Source: Aldrovandia affinis (taxonomy: Eukaryota; Chordata; Actinopteri; Notacanthiformes; Halosauridae). From it: a stretch of 64,000 nt of DNA. The notes beneath the pieces are model-generated. The model was not told where the DNA came from and did not search any database. It worked only from the letters and a program-made list of their open reading frames with translations. The translations under genes were made by a program, and so were the position numbers. Location: the NCBI GenBank assembly GCA_029706075.1, contig JAINUG010000216.1, positions 558,001-622,000 on the forward strand, given 5' to 3'. Positions 25,331 through 37,479 of the stretch are shown piece by piece; the first letter of the stretch is position 1; each line of letters starts with the position of its first letter.

Positions 25331-25666
25331 CTCTAGAGCAGTGGTATTAAACTCAATAAGTGTATGCAGATTTTTGTTGCAACCAATGCACTACACCAGG
25401 GGCCTCATTTATAAAAAGTTGCGTAGAAACCATCCTATATTTGATCTAAGATCATTTCTGAAATGTGCGTAAGTGTGATTCAGAGAAACTGAACGGACGC
25501 ACAAAAAAACGTGCGTACGCCAGTCCCCCAGATGTGAAATCTATACATCGCAAATGATCTTGAAATTGTGCGCAGGTGAATGGTTTTAGATCTCCGCCTT
25601 GTAAACGCCCCCTAATTAATATCATTAGCATATAAAGGAGCACGAATCAAAACAGAAATTTTCTAC

Positions 25667-26023
25667 TTGATAATGGCGAGCTGCAAGAAAAAGAATTTTA
25701 GCGAGGCGGAAATCGAGGTCTCGTTGGCAGAGTTGCAGCTGTGTGCAGGGACGCTGTTTGGGAGCCTTTCCAATGGCTTTACCAGTACAACCAAGTACGT
25801 GGCCTGGCAGTCTGTAGCCCAGGCTGTGAACGGGGGGCAGCAAAGGTCCCTGAAGGACGTAAATAATTTTAAAACTGATTTAAAACTGAGGTTAAAATCT
25901 CTAATAACTCGTTCCCTTCTTATTGCGCGGTTGGCGATATCTTCGAGAAGCGAAGCCATTCTATTTTATAGCCTACAGATTGACCGAAGTGTTTTACACG
26001 CGTGGAACCATAATATGTATTAA
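25667..26023 (+). CDS. Myb/SANT-like DNA-binding ORF of a Harbinger element
   Basis: 118 codons. The region KKKNFSEAEIEVSLAELQ, then TLFGSLSNGFTSTTKYVAWQ and VAQAVN, resembles the trihelix (Myb/SANT-like) protein that accompanies the Harbinger transposase and helps it bind DNA and enter the nucleus. The usual KKKWSDLK motif is altered here (NNFKTDLK), while copy B keeps it (KKKWSDLK). The tail after about residue 85 is not recognisable. It is probably a decayed transposon gene and not a host gene. Confidence 0.5.
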   Translation: MIMASCKKKNFSEAEIEVSLAELQLCAGTLFGSLSNGFTSTTKYVAWQSVAQAVNGGQQRSLKDVNNFKTDLKLRLKSLITRSLLIARLAISSRSEAILFYSLQIDRSVLHAWNHNMY

Positions 26024-26187
26024 ATACATTTCAAGGATGTGTCAATTGTTCTAATTGGGGTAGTTTTGGAAAACCAATGTGTGTTTTTGTTTTGTTTTCC
26101 ACAAGTAGCTAAATGTTGTTTTAATTTATTAATAAATGTATTGTGCAAACCATTACGTATATCCTAAGCAATGTGTTCAATCTGTAA

Positions 26188-26189
<2 letters not shown>

Positions 26190-26234
<45 letters not shown>

Positions 26235-26253
26235 ATAATAATAATAATAATAG
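26190..26253. repeat. (ACT)n-(AAT)n microsatellite
   Basis: About 15 ACT units followed by AAT units in Harbinger copy A. Copy B carries the same compound array at about 27842-27896. Confidence 0.9.
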
Positions 26254-26286
26254 GCAGCAGACATGTTGGCGCTGTTAGATTTCGAA

Positions 26287-26690
26287 TACATTTTACATTA
26301 CATTTACATTTTAAGCATTTAGCAGATGCTCTTATCCAGAGCGACTTACAATATGTACATTAATACATGGTAGGAACAATCATAGTACGCGCAAGAGATC
26401 AGTGCAGTAATACAGCAATAAACCATTGCAGGCAGCCGCGTACCATACCTGTAACACTGGGAAGGAAAAGGTTAGTCAATTATTATTTTTTAATGGAGTA
26501 AGCAGGGGTATATAGTGTTGAGCAAGTAGGCAGTGGTGATGACAATTAGCTAGATGTACAGAATTCAGTGGTAGTGGAGTCTGAAAAGGTGGATTTTGAG
26601 TCTCTCGCGGAAGATCGCAGGTGATTCCGCGGTCCTGACCGATTGCGGAAGATAATTTCACCAGCGAGGGGTCAGGACAGAGAAGAGACG
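26287..26690 (-). repeat. L2-type LINE 3' fragment
   Basis: On the minus strand it encodes IFRERLKIHLFRLHYH, the C-terminal tail of L2-clade reverse transcriptase ORFs, followed by the tail hairpin (agagcatctgctaaatgctt). Inserted in Harbinger copy A. Confidence 0.65.
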
Positions 26691-26884
26691 AGACCGCGAA
26701 TACCTGCAGTACTCAAACATTGCCACAAGGAAAAGTGCGTACGCCAGGTTGAAACCTGACGTGGAGGTAAGTACTTTTCCACGTCAAAGACCGTTTTTAT
26801 AAATCTGAACTTTGACGTGGATTTGAGCGTACGCACGTTCTAAGATCAAATTTGTGCGTAAGTACGTTTTATAAATGAGGCCCC

Positions 26885-27330
26885 AGCGGTCCCCCAACAT
26901 TTTTTGCACCACGGACCAGTTCCAGTTTCATGCAAGACAGTTTTTTCCACGGACCGGGGGGGGGGGAGAATCACGCGCATAACAAAACACAATAAAGTGC
27001 ATATGATATCATTTAATTATTAATTGAATTATTACACTCAACTCAACTTCTTTTAAATGCAGCTTTCTTTTTTTTGGCAGTCTTGGAGTCTTCTGCTGTC
27101 TCATCATTGGGTCTTTCCCCATTTTCAAAGAAGCTCTCCAGCAATGTTTGTTTTTTACTCATTTTTGCTAGGGTTAGCTTGTGGGCTTAATTTATTGGTG
27201 CATGGAAAAAAACTGAGACAAGTGCGGAAAAGAGGCACAGACGGAAGTGGTCATTTTTAAAAATAAAGCACCCTGCAGACTGCGATAGTCAATAAAATGG
27301 AAATAAAATCAAAACGTTTTTATTCTTTCT
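26885..27330. mobile_element. hAT fragment (cagcggtccccaac-type end)
   Basis: Begins cagcggtcccccaacatttt and continues ttgcaccacggaccag and cacggaccgggg, the terminus of a very common vertebrate hAT family. The other end is lost where Harbinger copy B begins. Confidence 0.6.
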
Positions 27331-28443
27331 GTTGGCGGAGGTGCAGATGCGTGCAGGGACGCTGTCAGGGAGCCTTTCCAGTAGCTTTACCAGTAAAACC
27401 AAGTACGTGGCATGTTAGTCTGTAGCCCAGGCTGTGAACGAGGTGCGGGGGCAGCAAAGGTCCCTGAAGGACGTAAAGAAAAAGTGGTCTGATTTAAAAC
27501 TGAGGTCAAAATCTCGAATAACTCGTTCCCTTCTTATTGCGCGGTTGGCGATATCTTCGAGAAGTGACAATGCTGCCATTCTTCCTCCTGAAAACCACTG
27601 CATTATTGGACATTTTATAGCCTACAGATTGACCGAAATGTTTTACACGCGTGGAACCATAATATGTATTAAATAAATTTCAAGGATGTGTCAATTATGC
27701 TAATATGGGTCATTTTGGAAAAACCAATGTGTGTTTTTGTTTTGTTTTCCACAAGTAGCCTAGCTTATGTTGTTTTAATTTATTAATACATTTATTGTGC
27801 AAACCATTACGTATAGCCTAAGCAATGTGTTCAATCTGGTAATACTACTACTACTAGGCTACTACTACTACTACTACTAATAATAATAATAATAATCATG
27901 AGGAAACAATTAGGCAGCAGACGACATGTTGGCGCTGTTAGATTTCCGAATACATTTTACATTGCATTTACATTTTCAGCATTTAGCAGACGCTCTTATC
28001 CAGAGCGACTTACAATATGTACATTAATACATGGCAGTAACAATCATAGTACGCGCAAGAGATCCATTTTTTTTAATGGAGTAAGCAGGGGTATATAGTG
28101 TTGAGCAAGTAGGCAGTGGTGATAACAATTGGCTAGATGTACAGAATTCAGTGGTAGTGGAGTCTGAAAAGGTGGGTTTTGAGTCTCTTGCGGAAGATCG
28201 CAAGTGATACCGCGGTCCTGACCGATTGCGGAAGGTCGTTCCACCAGCGAGGGGTCAGGACAGAGAAGTACTCCAACATTGCCACAAGGAAACGTGCGTA
28301 CGCCAAGTTGAAACCTGACGTGGAGGTAAGTACTTTTCCACGTCAAAGACCGTTTTTATAAATCTGAACTTTGACGTGGATTTGAGCGTACGCACGTTCT
28401 AAGATCAAATCTGTGCGTAAGTACGTTTTATAAATGAGGCCCC
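27331..28443 (+). mobile_element. Harbinger-like element, copy B (5' truncated)
   Basis: Collinear with copy A from within the Myb-like ORF (gggacgctgt, KKKWSDLK) to the right end tataaatgaggcccc. It carries the same ACT/AAT arrays and the same L2 fragment at the same place (about 27953-28260). The ORF is shifted and interrupted. Confidence 0.7.
27953..28260 (-). repeat. L2-type LINE 3' fragment in Harbinger copy B
   Basis: Same junction sequence (cattttacatt) and orientation as in copy A, with about 100 bp of the inner part deleted relative to A. Confidence 0.6.
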
Positions 28444-29073
28444 AGGTGATTTCAATTAGTTCCCCTCCTTGGTTTAAGAAGTGAGCTAATTAATGAAATC
28501 ACCTCGTTTAGTGCATTGATTGCAACAAAAATCTGCATACACTCAGCCCACGGTGGAATCACACCACTGCTCTAGAAGCAATGTCTGTCCTAAAAGGCCA
28601 CCTTGTTGAAGGAGCTCTGTCCAAAGATGTAATGCCCTTGTAGATATAGTAGTCCCTGAAGATGAGGTCTGGGTTTGGGTTTGGGTCAAGATTAGGTTAC
28701 TAACAAGAATCTTTATTCTTCAGATTAAGTGGGACTCTGTGAAAGGAAAGAGGAATACGCCAGTTAAATTTTTGCTCCAACACAGGACTTTTCTGGGGAA
28801 ATTATTCAATGTAATTCACTCTATCGTCATGTACAATTACTGACATACTGACCTTAAACTGATTGAAGGTTTACAATAATGCCAACGATATACAGTATGT
28901 CCAATTTATTCACCCAAGACCCTTTGAAGACAAGTGTTGGGATTAGGATCAGGGTTAAGAAGCAGAATTCACTCCTTAACTGTCGTAATGTTATCTGCCT
29001 TCCAAACTTAGCTAATTATTAAAAACCGAATGATAGATGTTAACGACTTAGCTGGTTAGCTATAACATTTTTG

Positions 29074-29550
29074 ACATTTACATTTTAAGCATTTAGCAGA
29101 TGCTCTTATCCAGAGCGACTTACAAGATGTGCATCAATACATGGTAGGAACAATCATAGTTAGCGCACGAGATCAGTGCAGTAATACAGCAATAGACATC
29201 ATTGCAGGCATCTGCGTACCATACCTGTAACACCGGGAAGGAAAAGGTTAGTGAATTATTATTTTTTATTTTATTTATGAGTATAGTGTTGAACAAGTAA
29301 ACAGTGGTGAAGACAATTTAGCTAGATGGACAGAGATCAGGGGTAGTGGAGTCTGAAGAGGCGGGTTTTGAGTCTCTTGCGGAAGATTGGAAGTGATTCC
29401 GCAGTCCTGACCGACATGGGAGGTCGTTCCACCAACGAGGACCAGGACAGAGAAGAGGCGAGACCACGAGAGCGGCTGCCAGGCGCCCGGAGGGATGGGG
29501 CAGTCAGTCTGCCAGCGGAGGCAGAGCGGAGGGGTCTGGACGGGGTGTAG
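29074..29550 (-). repeat. L2-type LINE 3' fragment, independent copy
   Basis: Tail hairpin region tagcagatgctcttatccag at 29095 on, and minus-strand coding tail ending at about 29550. It differs from the Harbinger-borne copies and includes the extended segment to gggtctggacggggtg. Confidence 0.6.
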
Positions 29551-29784
29551 GGCGTGATGAGTGAACAGTGAAGTTAGCCAATTTATCTAAGATATGTTGC
29601 TTGCTAACATTAGCTATATTGCTTCTATTGTCAAACAGTGCTATAAAGACCTACCAAATAAATGTATCTTTATTTAATTCTCATAATGTCAATACGTGGC
29701 CAGAAAAGATGTGAGAAGTCTGGGTTATTTTGGTGTGTAGTTTGTAAGTTATGTGTCAATTGACTCCCATTATATTAGCCATTT

Positions 29785-29895
29785 GGATGCTTACAGCTGA
29801 CATGGACATAAATGCAAAAGTATTAACAACACTGTGGATGGATTGACAAGGCATATAGTGAGTTGTACATCCTGAAATGATGGATTTTGGTTTAC
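29785..29895. repeat. Unnamed dispersed repeat (copy 1)
   Basis: tggatgcttacagctgacatg through aaatgatggatttt is homologous to 48960-49080. No terminal structure was recognised. Confidence 0.5.
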
Positions 29896-30348
29896 TGGAT
29901 GCTATTAAACTGGGTCATCCCTGAACCGGATTCAATAAGTCGAAACCAACTAAATTGGTTACTGGTATGAAAGGGAAAAATTACGAGGAAAGACTTAAGG
30001 CGCTCAAGGTGCGTGCCCACCAGAAGTGGCGCAAGGAAGAAAGAAGCTGGAAGTCATTGTCAATGGGCGAAGCGACCGTTGGTGGTGCTCAGTGAAGAAA
30101 AAAGTTGAACGGACTAACTTTATGGAAATTAGTGGTGATGCAGTGAAGCGATAACCACTAAACTAACAGTTTTTGGTTCCTATGTTAAATTTGTACTGTA
30201 CCAAAATGGAGGAGGTTAATTGTTGCAGTATCTGGGTTTCCCGAACTTTACAATGCGTCCGTGTTTGTATACAGGAACGGCAACAAAAATAACAATGCAT
30301 GGCGCAATATATGAGAAATAGTAATTATGTGCAATGAAATGAAAAGTA

Positions 30349-31887
30349 CACCCATGGCCAAAAGTTTTGAGAATGACACAAATATAAATTTTCACAAAGT
30401 CTGCTGCCTCAGTTTTTATGATGGCAATTTGCATATACTCCAGAATGTTATGAAGAGTGATCAGATGAATTGCAATTAATTGCAAAGTCCCTCTTTGGCA
30501 TGAAAATGAACTTAATCCCCCCAAAAACATTTACACTGCATTTCAGCCCTGCCACAAAAGGAATAGCTGAGATCATGTCAGTGATTCTCTCGTTAACACA
30601 GGTGAGAGTGTTGATGAGGACAAGGCTGGAGATCACTCTGTCATGCTGATTGAGTTAGAATAACAGACTGGAAGCTGTAAAAGGAGGGTGGTGCTTGAAA
30701 TCATTGTTCTTCCTCTGTTAACCATGGTTACCTGCAAGGAAACACGTGCAGTCATCATTGCTTTGCACAAAAAGGGCTTCACAGGCAAGGATATTGCTGC
30801 TAGTAAGATTGCACCTAAATCAACCATTTATCGGATCATCAAGAACTTCAAGGAGAGAGGTTCAATTGTTGTGAAGAAGGCTTCAGGGCGCCCAAGAAAG
30901 TCAGGACCGTCTCCTAAAGTTGATTCAGCTGCGGCATCGGGGCACCACCAGTGCAGAGCTTGCTCAGGAATCGCAGCAGGCAGGTGTGAGTGCATCTGCA
31001 CGCACAGTGAGGCAAAGACTTTTGGAGGATGGCCTGGTGTCAAGAAGGGCACAAAAGAAGCCACTTCTCTCCAGGAAAACATCAGGGACAGACTGATATT
31101 CTGCAAAAGGTACAGGGATTGGACTGCTGAGGACTGGGGTAAAGTAATTTTCTCTGATGAATCCCCTTTCCGATTATTTGGGGCATCCGGAAAAAAGCTT
31201 GTCCGGAGAAGAAAAGGTGAGCGCTACCATCAGTCCTGTGTCATGCCAACAGTAAAGCATCCTGAGACCATTCATGTGTGGGGTTGCTTCTCAGCCAAGG
31301 GAGTGGGCTCACTCACAATTTTGCCTAAGAACACAGCCATGAATAAAGAATGGTACCAAAACATCCTCCGAGAGCAACTTCTCCCAACCATCCAAGAACA
31401 GTTTGGTGACGAACAATGCCTTTTCCAGCCATAAGGCAAAAGTGATAACTAAGTGGCCCGGGGAACAAAACATCAACATTTTGGGTCCATGGCCAGGAAA
31501 CTCCCCAGACCTTAATCCCATTGAGAACTTGTGGTCAATCCTCAAGTGGCGGGTGGACAAACAAAAACCCACAAATTCTGACAAACTCCAAGCATTGATT
31601 ATGCATGAATGGGCTGCCATCAGTCCGGATGTGGCCCAGAAGTTAATTGACAGCATGCCAGGGCGAATTGCAGAGGTCTTGAAAAAGAAGGGTCAACAGT
31701 GCAAATATTGACTCTTTGCATAAACTTAATGTCATTGTCAATAAAAGCCTTTGACACTTGTGAAATGCTTGTAATTATACTTCAGTATACCATAGTAACA
31801 TCTGACAAAAAGATCTAAAAACACTGAAGCAGCAAACTTTGTGAAAACCAATACTTGTGTCATTCTCAAAACGTTTGGCCATGGCTG
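30349..31887 (+). mobile_element. Tc1-like transposon, nearly full length
   Basis: 1539 bp between TA dinucleotides. Ends cacccatggccaaaagtttt and, reverse complemented, cagccatggccaaacgtttt, continuing gagaatgacaca. Inner repeats (tttcacaaagt.. / ..actttgtgaaa) give arms of about 70 bp. Confidence 0.85.
30688..31711 (+). pseudogene. Tc1 transposase with frameshifts and an active-site deletion
   Basis: The N-terminal paired-like helix-turn-helix is readable (HKKGFTGKDIAASKIAP, GRPRKSGPSPKVD). A shifted frame runs from about 30930 to 31080. The first catalytic Asp is in FSDESPFRLFGASG. At about 31430 a short deletion removes the stretch that normally carries the second catalytic Asp (after QCLFQ) and shifts the frame. 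The Glu-bearing part NPIENLWSILKWRVDKQ continues to 31711. Confidence 0.8.
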
Positions 31888-32479
31888 TAGGTTAATTGCC
31901 GGTAGCCAGTTAGAAAGGTAAAGGTAAAGTTAGCTAGTTTGTGTAATGTGAGGACGAATGTATTGTCCTGTCAATGTCTTAATAGTAGTTTACTTGCTTT
32001 GCATTCTATGGGCTCGACTTAGTTCACTATTACAAACTTGATAGCTGTACGTGCACAACCTAACCCGCTTTTCCCAAAAGCTGCTTATGTGGGAATGCCC
32101 ACACAAGCGGCCGTTGGCTAGTGATCAAGGTGACGTCTAGCAAGAAAATCGCTTCTGGTGGATCCCTAGGATCAATCTATTCAAGATTGCAAATGGAGAA
32201 TAATAAAACAAATTCATAAAAGGTATTAACAACAACAACAAGGATTAACAACAAATGTAAACTACCAATGGTTTTTTAAGTGAGTTCAGTTAGCAGCATA
32301 AGAGGGCACAGGTGGAAATCCATACAAATTTTGCTTGGATATAAGGACGTTTTTTATGTTGTCAATGCGTGGAACAGCTATGGCAAGGTAGTTGAGGTAG
32401 AAACACTTGGGGTATTCAATCACAGGCTTGATGCAGTACTGGATATTCTCTAGACTTGGAGATGACAAGCCTAGATGGG

Positions 32480-34320
32480 CCGAACAGAATTATTTATTTA
32501 GCAAATGCAAAGTCCTTAAGCTAAGCAGTTGCTTCTGGTCCTGCTGTGTGGAGTGTAGCCAGACCTCCACTGAATCTGTAAATTAGGCACTCCTCTATGA
32601 TGTGGTGCATGGTTTGGTCCATCCCACATGGGCATAGGGGGCTGGCATTGGAGGTTAGCCAGACAGGGGCTGTGACCAGTCCTGAAACGCTTGAGAGTGG
32701 ACCACTCATTTCTTAGGAGGTTGAAACCAAGTGGCTGAACAGTTGGGTTTGTGATGAGGTTCTTATTTAGTGTGTCCAGTGATTCCCATTCATTTGTCCA
32801 GGTAGAAGTTAGTGTTGAAGTTCTACAGGGGAGGGTTCTTCTAAATTGGCTTTCTTGATGGGAGCCATGTCTTGGGTGGACTGAGTAAGTCGGCGTGAAG
32901 TGGCGGGTGGGTGGGGGAGTTGCATGCTTTTCCTATAATTTTGTGGGTTATTGCAAGCCGTCAGACGTGCGGTGGGTGATGTTTGCTAGGATAGGGAGCC
33001 AAGGGAGTGGTGTTGAGCTTATTGTTCCAGTAATGGTGCACATTGCGGCATTCAGCTGGGTGTTAATTCGGTGAGTGTGTGATGATCGTGACAAGACTGG
33101 GGCTCAGTATTCTGCTACTGAGAAACACAGGGCAAGTGCTGAATTTCGGAGGTTGGTTGAGCCAGCTAGTTTGGAGATCAAGTTGTTTCTTGATTTGACC
33201 TTAGCTGCAGCTGATTTGAGGTGTTCCCTGAAGGTCAGGGTCTGGTCCAGGGTCACACCAAGATATGTTAGTAGATAGGGTGTGATTGTGCTTCAGTTGC
33301 TGGTCATTCATGTGGATGTTTAGGTTTTTGTTGGCTTTGGTGTTGTAGAGGTGGAAAAGACTGGCTATGGTTTTTGCAGGGCTTGGCTTTAGTCACCATG
33401 TGCTGCAGTACTGTTCCAGTTTTTGCACATCCTCATTTAGGGTTTTGTTTAGGATGTTGAAATCAGATGTTTCAGTTGCAAAGCAGATGTCATCAGCATA
33501 TATTAATTTCTGGGACAGTTTCTGGGAGGCCATTTGTGTAGAGGTTGAACAGGGTTGGAGCCAGAACTGAGCCCTGGGGGAGCCTGTTTATTTGTCTTGT
33601 CCACTTGCTCTTTGCCTGTTCCAGGTGAATTCTGAACCGTCAATTGCTCAGCAGTGTTCCAAAGGTTTTGATTGCTAAGGGGGGGAGGGCCCATCAGGAG
33701 GAGACCATTACATTACATTACAGGCATTTAGCAGACGCTCTTATCCAGAGCGACTTACACATTTCTTTACATACAATCCATTCATACAGCTGGATATTTT
33801 ACTGAAGCAATTCAGGTTAAGTACCTTGCTCAAGGGTACAACAGCAGTGTCCCACCTGGGAATCGAACCTGCAACCTCTGAGTTACAAGCCCAGCTCCCT
33901 AACCATTACACTACACTACCAGCCCAGTGTGCCAGACTGTGTCATAGGCAGCTCCAAGGTCCAGAAACACAGCACCTGTCTTCATGTTGTTCTGGAAGCC
34001 TTTCTCAATGTAGGTGGTAAGAGCCAGCACCTGTTCCCCTGTGCTTCTATACTTGAAGAAGCCAGCTTAGTCTACACTAAGGACTTTTTCGAAAGTTAGG
34101 GATATATGTTGGAGGGTGAGGCGTTCAAAGATTTTGAAGGGAACCGACAGGAGGGAGATTGGGTGGTAGCTAGTTGCGAGTGTGAGATCTTTTATGGGTT
34201 TTGGTATGGCAATGACTTTTGTTGTCCGCCATTTCTTTAGGATGGACTGAATGACCACTGTGTAAAACCAGGTCAGCCAGACAAGGGCTCTAGGCCCCAG
34301 GTGTTTCATGGACTCCGGAA
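32480..34320 (-). pseudogene. Non-LTR reverse transcriptase relic
   Basis: Minus-strand reading shows finger-domain sequence IPKPIKDLTLATSYHPISLL at about 34200, the catalytic YADD motif at 33500-33489, a FHLYNTKANKNLNIH segment, and a Cys/His C-terminal motif CPCGMDQTMHHIIEEC at about 32600. Many stops and shifts; a SINE interrupts it at 33706-33930. The LINE clade is not determined (Jockey/RTE-like group possible). Confidence 0.65.
33706..33930 (-). repeat. tRNA-headed SINE with L2-type tail
   Basis: Reverse-complement relative of 21969-22174: head tggtagtgtagtgtaatggt, B box ggttgcaggttcgattccc, tail tcgctctggataagagcgtc. Inserted in the reverse-transcriptase relic. Confidence 0.85.
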
Positions 34321-34812
34321 CGATGTTGTATTACCCTGCTGCCTTGCCACACCTTAGGTTGCCCGACCATGTTTGGCATGAGGGTGGTAACACAGAAGGT
34401 CATGGCCTTTCATAGAATAGCGGCCTGTTTCTTCTGTTTCTTGTAGGCAAATGATATCAGTAGAGTGTTGGACAGCAAGGACTGATGAGGCCCCACTTGG
34501 CTGCCGATAGGCCCTCAACGTTGAGTTAAAGGATTCGGAGAGCAGACCCTGCTGTAATGTAATCTTAGGGAAGTTTTTCGTTGTTCTTTTGGGCTTTGGG
34601 ACTTGGACTAGGATTCTTGGAGGCTCTTCTCACAAAGCTTCTCTTGGAATTTAGTCTGCTTGTGGGATCACTGGCTTCCCCAGGCGGACCTGGGTACTGA
34701 CGGGGGGCGTGGCATGAATGCTGATCCATTGCTCCCTGGCCGAATGGCATATGTACAGCATATGCATAACGCCATTATGTGTTCTTTTTTAGCTTTAAAA
34801 AATATACTTCAG

Positions 34813-35135
34813 AATTTTTCCCCATTTTCTATCAATTTTGGCCAATTGGTAATTGAATCAATTTGGCCTCTATTGATTCAATTACCCCCCTAGGGGACCA
34901 GCCACTTCCCTGGGACCGACAGTGACAACGGCACTGTTCACTGTGATTCCGATACACACAAGGAAGCTTTCTGTGTATGCGTCGAGCTCATGCCGGCTTC
35001 TCTCCCCTCACCCTGGGGTGGACAGTCAATCACCACCCCCGAATGGGAATGGTGCAACCTGGGATTTAACCCTGGCCTCAGTGGACAACCTGCACTCTAA
35101 GGAAGTGTGTTTACCAGTTTAGCCACCCTAGGGCA
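34813..35135 (-). repeat. tRNA-derived SINE, type II-like, degenerate
   Basis: Minus strand: ggtggctaaactggtaaaca head, gggttaaatcccaggtt B-box region, gattgactgtccacccca body, and ggccaaaattgatagaaaat 3' end. Confidence 0.65.
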
Positions 35136-35424
35136 TGTATTCTTATGTTACCAGCACCTCAGATACTGTACTTGTCCCATCAGCTGTTACAAGTTGCCCC
35201 CTTAATTATTTCCGATGGGTTGTTGAAAAAAAGAATACTTGACTAGTATTCTCACCCTAGCAAACAATTTTTACTTTCCATAACATTCTTGGAAAGTAAG
35301 GGTAAATGTTCGGAGGAATAACAGCACATCTAACAGCACAGTAATTTCACTCGTAACATTCTTAAATTGTTAATGACATGTACCATCCAAGGTATTTTTC
35401 TTTTCTTTTAAATGTAATTTCCAA

Positions 35425-35752
35425 TTTTAGCCCGTTTTTCTCCCAATTTGGTAGCCAATTACTCCCGCTGTGCATAGTTCAATACCCTCCCTCGTAGTTC
35501 GCTGCCGTAGTCCTCTGACGGGCAGTGGCAATGACGAAGCACTGCCTCCTTCGAGACAGCGCTCGTCGTGCCGCCGACTGTAATTCAGGTACCCCAGAAC
35601 CACTCCTGTGCACAGCGAACTGTGTCGGCTTCCCTCCCCCCTCCAGCCAATTGCCGCCCCGATGGCACTCCCGTCCAGGCTCTGGTGTGACGGGGAATCG
35701 AACCCCGGTCACCGTGGCCAGCATCGGACGTTGAAACCACTGGACCACGCGT
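35425..35752 (-). repeat. tRNA-derived SINE, type II head
   Basis: Minus strand: cgtggtccagtggtttcaac head, ggggttcgattccccgtc B box, and 3' end tggctaccaaattgggagaa. Highly similar in plan to 10758-11122. Confidence 0.75.
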
Positions 35753-36862
35753 CTTATTTCTGACTAAATAAGAACTATCAGGGAATATTACCAGCAGGTT
35801 TGTAGGCAAAATGCCTGGAATGTTTTTTTGTGACAGAACTGGTTTGGAACAGTAAATATGTTCTCAGTATTTCATAACCAAATGGGAATCTAACAAATGG
35901 GAATGTTCCCCAATATTCTTGAAATGTTTCTTGTTACCTGGGATGACAAGAGTCGTAAGCCCTTGCCCACCTTTGGACTAGTGCATGAACCTTTCCTTAT
36001 TGAACAAGAGATTCATTTTAGGTATGACTGCCTTTTTGGATGAATCTCCCCATCATTTATGGATGCATTTTTTCCCCCCCATGTGAAACTATTGCACCAT
36101 GGCTGAATCTGTGTGAATTTAGGCAGCACATCTGCTGGCCAAACAGGCTCCTATGAAAATGTATTGTTTTTAATACTTTTAATTATGTGTACAAAAACAT
36201 ATGTTTCAAACACACCTGAACCATACAAAAATGTTTTTTTCCAAGTAACCAACAATATTTACAGATGCCATGCAGACACTCACAAGAGGTCTATAATTTT
36301 CACCCAAAAGATGGAAATTACGTCATAGAAATGTCTCAAAATTATGTGCAGTTTCTCTTCTTTAAAAAGGAAAATATTTGTTTTATTTGGGAACGAAATC
36401 ACCTTCATCAAAGTTTCCAAACACAGACTGACTTTTTTCCTCTTTAAAAAAAAAAAAAAAAGAAGAATTGTCACCCAAACACCTTGTAAACTAGTTCCCA
36501 TAAATAAACGGGTTGATAATTTTAAAAAAACCACATTTGAATCTTTCAAAATACAGGTGCATCATTGTACCTGTCTGGCCTGACCACATTCATACTCCAC
36601 ACTGTTCATGTACTTTACTCCCCTTTTTATATAGACACAACCTAGGGCTCTTTTCTGCCCTATAATAAGAAATGTAATAGAATTTCATATGAATAAATAA
36701 AAAGTGACTTCCAAGTTGAATAGATTTCTTCAATTATGATTTTGATGCGTTTGAGTGAACTGCAATAATGATTATATTTTTTTTTCAATTGAGTGACAAA
36801 TAAAACATTTTTGGACAGCTAGGGGGTTTTGGTGGTCAGTTTTTAACTACGGGCTGTTAACC

Positions 36863-37020
36863 CTGGTTAATCAGGTGGTGTAATGGTGGTTGGAGCAAAT
36901 ACCGGCAGACACTGCGGACCTCTACGCCTGGATTTGAATGCCGCCGGTTTATGGGTTTCCACCAACACAACAATTACCACATGGTTGTCTTCTTTATGCT
37001 ATTCCAAGAGAAAATGGCCA
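36863..37020 (+). repeat. Possible tRNA-headed SINE relic
   Basis: ggtggtgtaatggtggttgg (A-box-like) and ctggatttgaatgccg (B-box-like) are spaced as in a tRNA head. No tail or target duplication recognised. Confidence 0.3.
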
Positions 37021-37255
37021 CACCAGTGCCCTCCAGACATGTCCAGTTTTGCTCAAAGCAACAACAATAAAATTTTTTTTAAAAAATATATATATATATA
37101 TAACAAGAAGGGAAAATTGAATAAAAAGGCATATTTGCTTAAAACTGACATCTTTCTTTTTAATCAAGATAATGTCCCTCAAATGAACAAAGGAACCTGC
37201 TCTGTGCCCCCCCCCCCCATTGTAAGGACATGTATTCATAAAGTATATATGAAGT

Positions 37256-37388
37256 ATAAAAATACAAGATACACCGTGACACAAGGCTGAAAAAATTACT
37301 TATACTTTATTAAGCTATTAAGTTTTTAGCTTAATAAAGTATAAGTAATTTTTTCAGCCTTGTGTCACGGTGTATCTTGTATTTTTAT
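37256..37388. repeat. Perfect 62-bp inverted repeat with 9-nt loop
   Basis: Arm 37256-37317 is the exact reverse complement of 37327-37388 (arm core acaccgtgacacaaggctga). No mismatch was found by eye across all 62 positions. No transposon ends recognised; the loop is ttaagtttt. Confidence 0.95.
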
Positions 37389-37479
37389 CTACGTTTTTCC
37401 TGCCATCACCTGCACCAAGGACTGACAGAGCTGTGCACAGGGCATCCACTTGCTTTTGAGTTTATATATGAAGTATATA

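Larger units (their letters stand above)
25399..26884 (+). mobile_element. Harbinger-like element, copy A
   Basis: Inverted ends gggcctcatttataaaa and ttttataaatgaggccc with a 3-bp CAG flank on both sides. It contains the Myb/SANT-like ORF at 25667-26023, ACT/AAT microsatellites, and an L2-type LINE 3' fragment in minus orientation (about 26287-26690). The transposase gene is absent, so it is non-autonomous. Confidence 0.7.
25339..28569. mobile_element. hAT-type element enlarged by nested insertions
   Basis: Left end cagtggtattaaactc and right end ccaccactg-type (gaatcacaccactg) are inverted, with an inner homologous pair gtatgcagatttttgttgca / tgcaacaaaaatctgcatac. 8-bp flanks ctctagag and ctctagaa match at 7 of 8, a hAT target duplication. 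Without its insert the element is only about 190 bp. The insert (25400-28442) is bounded by CAG on both sides. Confidence 0.75.
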